Positions 7,487-10,100 of a DNA stretch of 10,100 nt are shown here, piece by piece. The stretch covers positions 1-10,100 of the forward strand of contig JAOZRJ010000034.1 in assembly GCA_029931885.1 (NCBI GenBank), in the 5' to 3' direction. Positions within the stretch are counted from its first letter, which is position 1, and the number at the start of each line of letters is the position of its first letter. Source of the DNA: Candidatus Omnitrophota bacterium. Its GTDB lineage: Bacteria > Omnitrophota > Koll11 > Zapsychrales > Aceulaceae. The notes under the pieces are model-generated. The model had not been told where the DNA came from and searched no databases. It worked only from the letters and a program-made list of their open reading frames with translations. A program made the position numbers and the translations under genes.

Positions 7487-7720
7487 ATGAAAAAATGCCC
7501 TTACTGTTTTGAAATCTTAACGGAAGAACTTAAACACTGTTCTTTTTGCAATCAGTTTATTATTGATCCAGTGATTGATGTGGATTATAAAAGCATTGAA
7601 AAGAAAAAATGTGTTTTTTGCGGAAAAAAAGTTTTTAAAGAAGCTCGAATTTGTAAGCACTGTCACCAATGGCTAGATAAGGTCGTCGACGCAGAAAACA
7701 CGTATGACAATATTGACTAG
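7487..7720 (+). CDS. Small double zinc-ribbon protein
   Basis: The product has 77 residues and two almost identical metal-binding modules: C4-x2-C7 with C18-x2-C21, and C42-x2-C45 with C56-x2-C59. In each the two CxxC knuckles are ten residues apart, so each module should bind one zinc ion as in the double zinc-ribbon (DZR) type. The modules are joined by an acidic linker (27-38), and the protein ends in an acidic tail rich in D, E and N. There is no membrane segment or signal peptide, so it is cytoplasmic. Such ribbons mediate protein or nucleic-acid contacts and do not by themselves reveal function. It is the only plus-strand gene here and stands alone, convergent with the DUF192 gene with 7 bases between the stop codons. 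The start is fixed by an in-frame TAA 15 bases upstream and a GGAA ribosome site. The regular cysteine pattern makes a chance reading frame very unlikely. Confidence 0.87.
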   Translation: MKKCPYCFEILTEELKHCSFCNQFIIDPVIDVDYKSIEKKKCVFCGKKVFKEARICKHCHQWLDKVVDAENTYDNID

Positions 7721-7727
7721 CCTTCTT

Positions 7728-8069
7728 TTATTCGATTAAAATTAAATCTCTTAGTTTTGTTTTTGTTTGATTGATAGTGCCTTGAGGAATTTCAATAGCC
7801 AAAGAGGCTTTCCAAAAAAGAGGACTCAGACAAAAAGGCTTAATTGCTTGAACTAATCCTACTACTCGTTTTTCTTTATCAATAAAAATAACGTCAATAG
7901 AAAATTTCATAAAAAACATATGAATTGCCTGACATCCAGGAATGACGAGAGCCTCTCCCGAAGAAAAACAATTTTTTCCAATAAGCCCTTTAAGCCGAGA
8001 GAAAAAACTTTTAGCATAAACAGCATTTGTAGCAATATTTATTTTTTGAGTTAAATTAACGATAGTCAT
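7728..8069 (-). CDS. DUF192 family protein
   Basis: The product has 113 residues, about the length of a bare DUF192 domain. Family features are the N-terminal A.....RLKGLIGK region (residues 19-32), the central IHMFFMKFSIDVIFID (49-64) corresponding to the conserved fWMkn..ipLDviFid signature, VVGLV (69-73), and AIEIPQGT (91-98) corresponding to vlElpaG. The biochemical role of DUF192 is unknown. Many members are exported, but here no signal peptide is visible and the protein starts directly with the domain (MTIVNLTQKI), so this one is probably cytoplasmic. It follows the fused CpaE-CpaF gene by 36 bases on the same strand and is likely co-transcribed; small DUF192 proteins next to Tad/Flp pilus genes are, to my recollection, a recurring arrangement. 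The ATG at 8069 has no Shine-Dalgarno; the upstream bases form AT-rich sequence and a small inverted repeat. It ends 7 bases from the stop of the convergent zinc-ribbon gene. Confidence 0.85.
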   Translation of the reverse strand: MTIVNLTQKINIATNAVYAKSFFSRLKGLIGKNCFSSGEALVIPGCQAIHMFFMKFSIDVIFIDKEKRVVGLVQAIKPFCLSPLFWKASLAIEIPQGTINQTKTKLRDLILIE

Positions 8070-8080
8070 ATTATATAAAT

Positions 8081-8098
8081 TAAGGAAGGTAATCCTTA
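8081..8098 (-). repeat. Short inverted repeat between the secretion ATPase and DUF192
   Basis: TAAGGA (8081-8086) and TCCTTA (8093-8098) are perfect complements around a six-base loop. In the transcript the hairpin would form directly after the ATPase stop and about a dozen bases before the DUF192 start. It is not followed by a U-run, so it is not a canonical terminator. It could influence DUF192 translation or message stability, or be chance. Confidence 0.3.
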
Positions 8099-8105
8099 GA
8101 GGCTT

Positions 8106-10100
8106 TTAAGAGCTAAAAATTTCTTTGTCAATTGAAAGACCTCTTTTGACAAAATCCTCAAAGCAAACAGGAAGATATCCCGTGGCTTTAAACTGACCTA
8201 AAACTTTTCCGCCCTCTCCGATGCCTTCATGCTTAAAAATAAAGACATCTTTCATTTCAACTTCTCTTTCTTTGTTAAGGCCGCAAACTTCCGTAATTCC
8301 TGTAATACGCCTAGAGCCATCAGCAAATCGTGAAATATGCACAATAACGTCGATAGCAGTTGAAACCATTTCATAAATAGCTTTCAAGGGAAGATCGACT
8401 CCGCTTAAAAGAATCAGAGAACTCATGCGGACCAAAACATCTCTAGTCGAATTTGCGTGAATTGTCGTCATTGATCCATCATGACCTGTATTCATAGCTT
8501 GAAGCATATCTAAGACTTCCGAACCGCGGCATTCACCAATAATAATGCGATCTGGCCTCATACGAAGGGAGTTAACAAAAAGATCGCGAATTGTGATCGC
8601 CCCTTTTCCTTCAACGTTTGGCGGACGCGACTCTAACCTGCCCCAATGACGCTGTCTCAATTGAAGTTCGGCCGCATCTTCAATGGTAAGAATACGTTCA
8701 CCATCCGGAATAAAAGATGAAATAATATTTAAAAGTGTTGTTTTGCCTGAACCTGTTCCCCCAGAAACAATCATATTTTTTCTGCACAAAACACTCGCCT
8801 TTAAAAAATCTACCATAGGTTGAGAAATAGAATGATACGTATGCAAAAGGTCTTCTACAGTAATTTTTTCTTTCGCAAATTTTCGAATAGTTAACATGGG
8901 TCCTTTTAATGACAAAGGAGGAATAATCGCGTTAATACGAGACCCATCTGGAAGACGCGCGTCAACCATAGGAACAGACTCATCAATACGTCTTCCTAAA
9001 GGTGCAATAATACGCTCAATAATAGAACGTATTTGTCCATTAGAAATAAATTTTTTTCCTGTAAGAATAATTTTTCCTTTTTTCTCAACATAAAGTTCAT
9101 TTTTATTATTTACCATAATATCGGTAATTTCAGGATCAGCCAAAAACTCTTCCAAGGGGCCAAGCCCTAAAGTTTCGTCGGTAATCTCTTTAACTAGACG
9201 CCTGCGCTCATCATGAGAAGAAATTAAAGCGCCAGCTTGTTCGGCTAAAAGATCGCCAATAACTTTTTCAGTGCTCTCTCTTATCCTCTTAAGCTGAACA
9301 GGATCACGAAGTGCTTCTGTGGTAATGCTGCTTAAGTTTAACCGATCAACCAGCTTATCATGAACAGCCTGCTTGAGCTTAATAATCTGATCATCTTCTT
9401 TTGAGGTTAATAAAACATCTTTACTTTCCAATGTTTTGTCAGAAATTCCAAATTTATTCCAAAAATCAGATTCTTGCCCCATTTCCGTACTAGAACGAAT
9501 ACGAGACGCGTCGACTCCCTGCAAAAAAACATTTTCCTTAAAAAGATTATCAGCTAACTTTTCCAAGGCCTCTGTGGTTGCGCTATCAGGGGCATCAAGA
9601 ACGCAAGGAATGCCTCTATTTAGAGCCAACCCTACGGCACGTCCATCTGAAGGAATTTGGGCAAAAATATCACAAGGAAGAACCGATCGAACCTCCTGCC
9701 ACGCAACACCTCCATGGCTTTGAGAACGGTTTAAAACAAGTTTTACCATTTGATTAGGAAAATGCAATTTTTCTAAAACATTTAAGCACCAACGTGCCTG
9801 ATAAACAGCTAAGACATCCGGAGTGGCTGTCAACAAAACAAGATTACATTGATCAATAACCGTAATAAGCGTTTCACTAAAAACCTTACCTCCGTCAATA
9901 ATGATATACTCATAAAAAGGTTTTATTTTTTTAAAAAATAACGTAATTTTTTCTTGATTTACATGAGCGACTTGATCGATATGAAGAATACAGGAAAGAA
10001 AATCTAATCCTGAAGAATGTCTGACCGCTGCCTTAACCATCAACTGAGGATCTTCGATTGACTGTTCGTCAGAAATAATATCAACGATAGATTTAGAAGC
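8106..10100 (-). CDS. Fused CpaE/TadZ-like and CpaF/TadA secretion ATPase (5' end beyond right edge)
   Basis: The frame is open to the window edge: 664 residues are visible, and a TTG or ATG near 10038-10043 lies inside the first domain, so neither is the real start. Numbering is from the first visible codon. Residues 1-185 are the rear half of a MinD-type CpaE/TadZ domain: VRHSSGLDFL (26-35), YEYIIIDGG (63-71) with D69, VKLVLNR (119-125), and SDGRAVGLALNRGIP (151-165). A low-complexity linker (about 187-241) follows. Then comes a complete CpaF/TadA hexameric ATPase: LGLGPLEEFLADPEITDIMV (311-330), Walker A GGTGSGKTT (447-455), ERILTIEDAAELQL, MRPDRIIIGECRG with E523, and TTIHAN with H548. 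CpaF powers Tad/Flp pilus assembly at the inner membrane, while CpaE positions the machinery; they are normally separate proteins. The Walker A of the first domain lies beyond the edge. Only DUF192 follows; tadB and tadC do not. Confidence 0.92.
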   Translation of the reverse strand, partial: ASKSIVDIISDEQSIEDPQLMVKAAVRHSSGLDFLSCILHIDQVAHVNQEKITLFFKKIKPFYEYIIIDGGKVFSETLITVIDQCNLVLLTATPDVLAVYQARWCLNVLEKLHFPNQMVKLVLNRSQSHGGVAWQEVRSVLPCDIFAQIPSDGRAVGLALNRGIPCVLDAPDSATTEALEKLADNLFKENVFLQGVDASRIRSSTEMGQESDFWNKFGISDKTLESKDVLLTSKEDDQIIKLKQAVHDKLVDRLNLSSITTEALRDPVQLKRIRESTEKVIGDLLAEQAGALISSHDERRRLVKEITDETLGLGPLEEFLADPEITDIMVNNKNELYVEKKGKIILTGKKFISNGQIRSIIERIIAPLGRRIDESVPMVDARLPDGSRINAIIPPLSLKGPMLTIRKFAKEKITVEDLLHTYHSISQPMVDFLKASVLCRKNMIVSGGTGSGKTTLLNIISSFIPDGERILTIEDAAELQLRQRHWGRLESRPPNVEGKGAITIRDLFVNSLRMRPDRIIIGECRGSEVLDMLQAMNTGHDGSMTTIHANSTRDVLVRMSSLILLSGVDLPLKAIYEMVSTAIDVIVHISRFADGSRRITGITEVCGLNKEREVEMKDVFIFKHEGIGEGGKVLGQFKATGYLPVCFEDFVKRGLSIDKEIFSS

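Noticed and set aside
7726..7741. Near-palindrome TTTTATTCGATTAAAA between the convergent stops, possible terminator
   Set aside because: The stem is A/T pairs interrupted by mismatches, with no adequate G:C stem or clean U-run; too weak to call.
8896..9093. Plus-strand reading frame of 65 codons
   Set aside because: It is antisense to the conserved CpaF N-terminal domain.
9436..9723. Plus-strand reading frame of 95 codons
   Set aside because: It is antisense to the CpaE-like domain and linker; the composition is that of a complement shadow, with no domain.
10038..10043. TTG/ATG as the start of the secretion ATPase gene
   Set aside because: The same frame stays open to the right edge, and the residues on both sides belong to one CpaE-like domain, so the true start is outside the window.

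Overview
The window is AT-rich bacterial DNA with densely packed genes read with the standard code. A GT9 (heptosyltransferase-family) enzyme, a polysaccharide-type glycosyltransferase cluster and a Tad/Flp-pilus secretion ATPase together suggest a diderm (Gram-negative-type) bacterium. The low GC, weak Shine-Dalgarno signals and this mix of families would fit an uncultured lineage such as Omnitrophota or Elusimicrobiota, but that placement is an impression and no marker gene here tests it.

Left block (1-6860, all minus strand, transcribed right to left): a six-gene cell-surface glycan operon. In transcription order it holds a DUF2079 multi-pass membrane protein (putative GT-C-type transferase), a UbiA-superfamily prenyltransferase of the decaprenyl-phosphate phosphoribosyltransferase (DPPR synthase) type, a GT9 enzyme, a GT4 enzyme, and two GT2 enzymes, the last cut by the left edge. 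Junctions are 10 and 11 bases apart, then overlap by 4, 1 and 14 bases, so this is almost certainly one transcript. The likely logic is that UbiA makes a polyprenyl-linked pentose donor, DUF2079 transfers sugar from a lipid carrier in the membrane, and the GT9/GT4/GT2 enzymes extend a glycan from nucleotide sugars on the cytoplasmic side. The product is not known.

Centre (6861-7486): a 626-base, very AT-rich divergent intergenic region with candidate promoters for both sides and a few short inverted repeats, but no RNA gene that I recognise. To its right is a 77-residue plus-strand protein with two four-cysteine zinc ribbons. It is convergent with the next gene and separated from it by 7 bases.

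Right block (7728-10100, minus strand): the downstream end of a Tad/Flp-pilus-type unit. The main gene runs off the right edge. It encodes a single polypeptide in which a CpaE/TadZ-like (MinD-type) domain is joined in frame to a complete CpaF/TadA secretion ATPase; these are normally two separate proteins. It is followed after 36 bases by a small DUF192 protein. No tadB/tadC membrane genes follow, so the rest of the pilus machinery must lie upstream beyond the window, elsewhere, or be absent. This block looks visibly richer in GC than the glycan operon.

The fused CpaE-CpaF ATPase and the DPPR-synthase-like enzyme with a degenerate first motif paired with DUF2079 are the two observations most worth following up.
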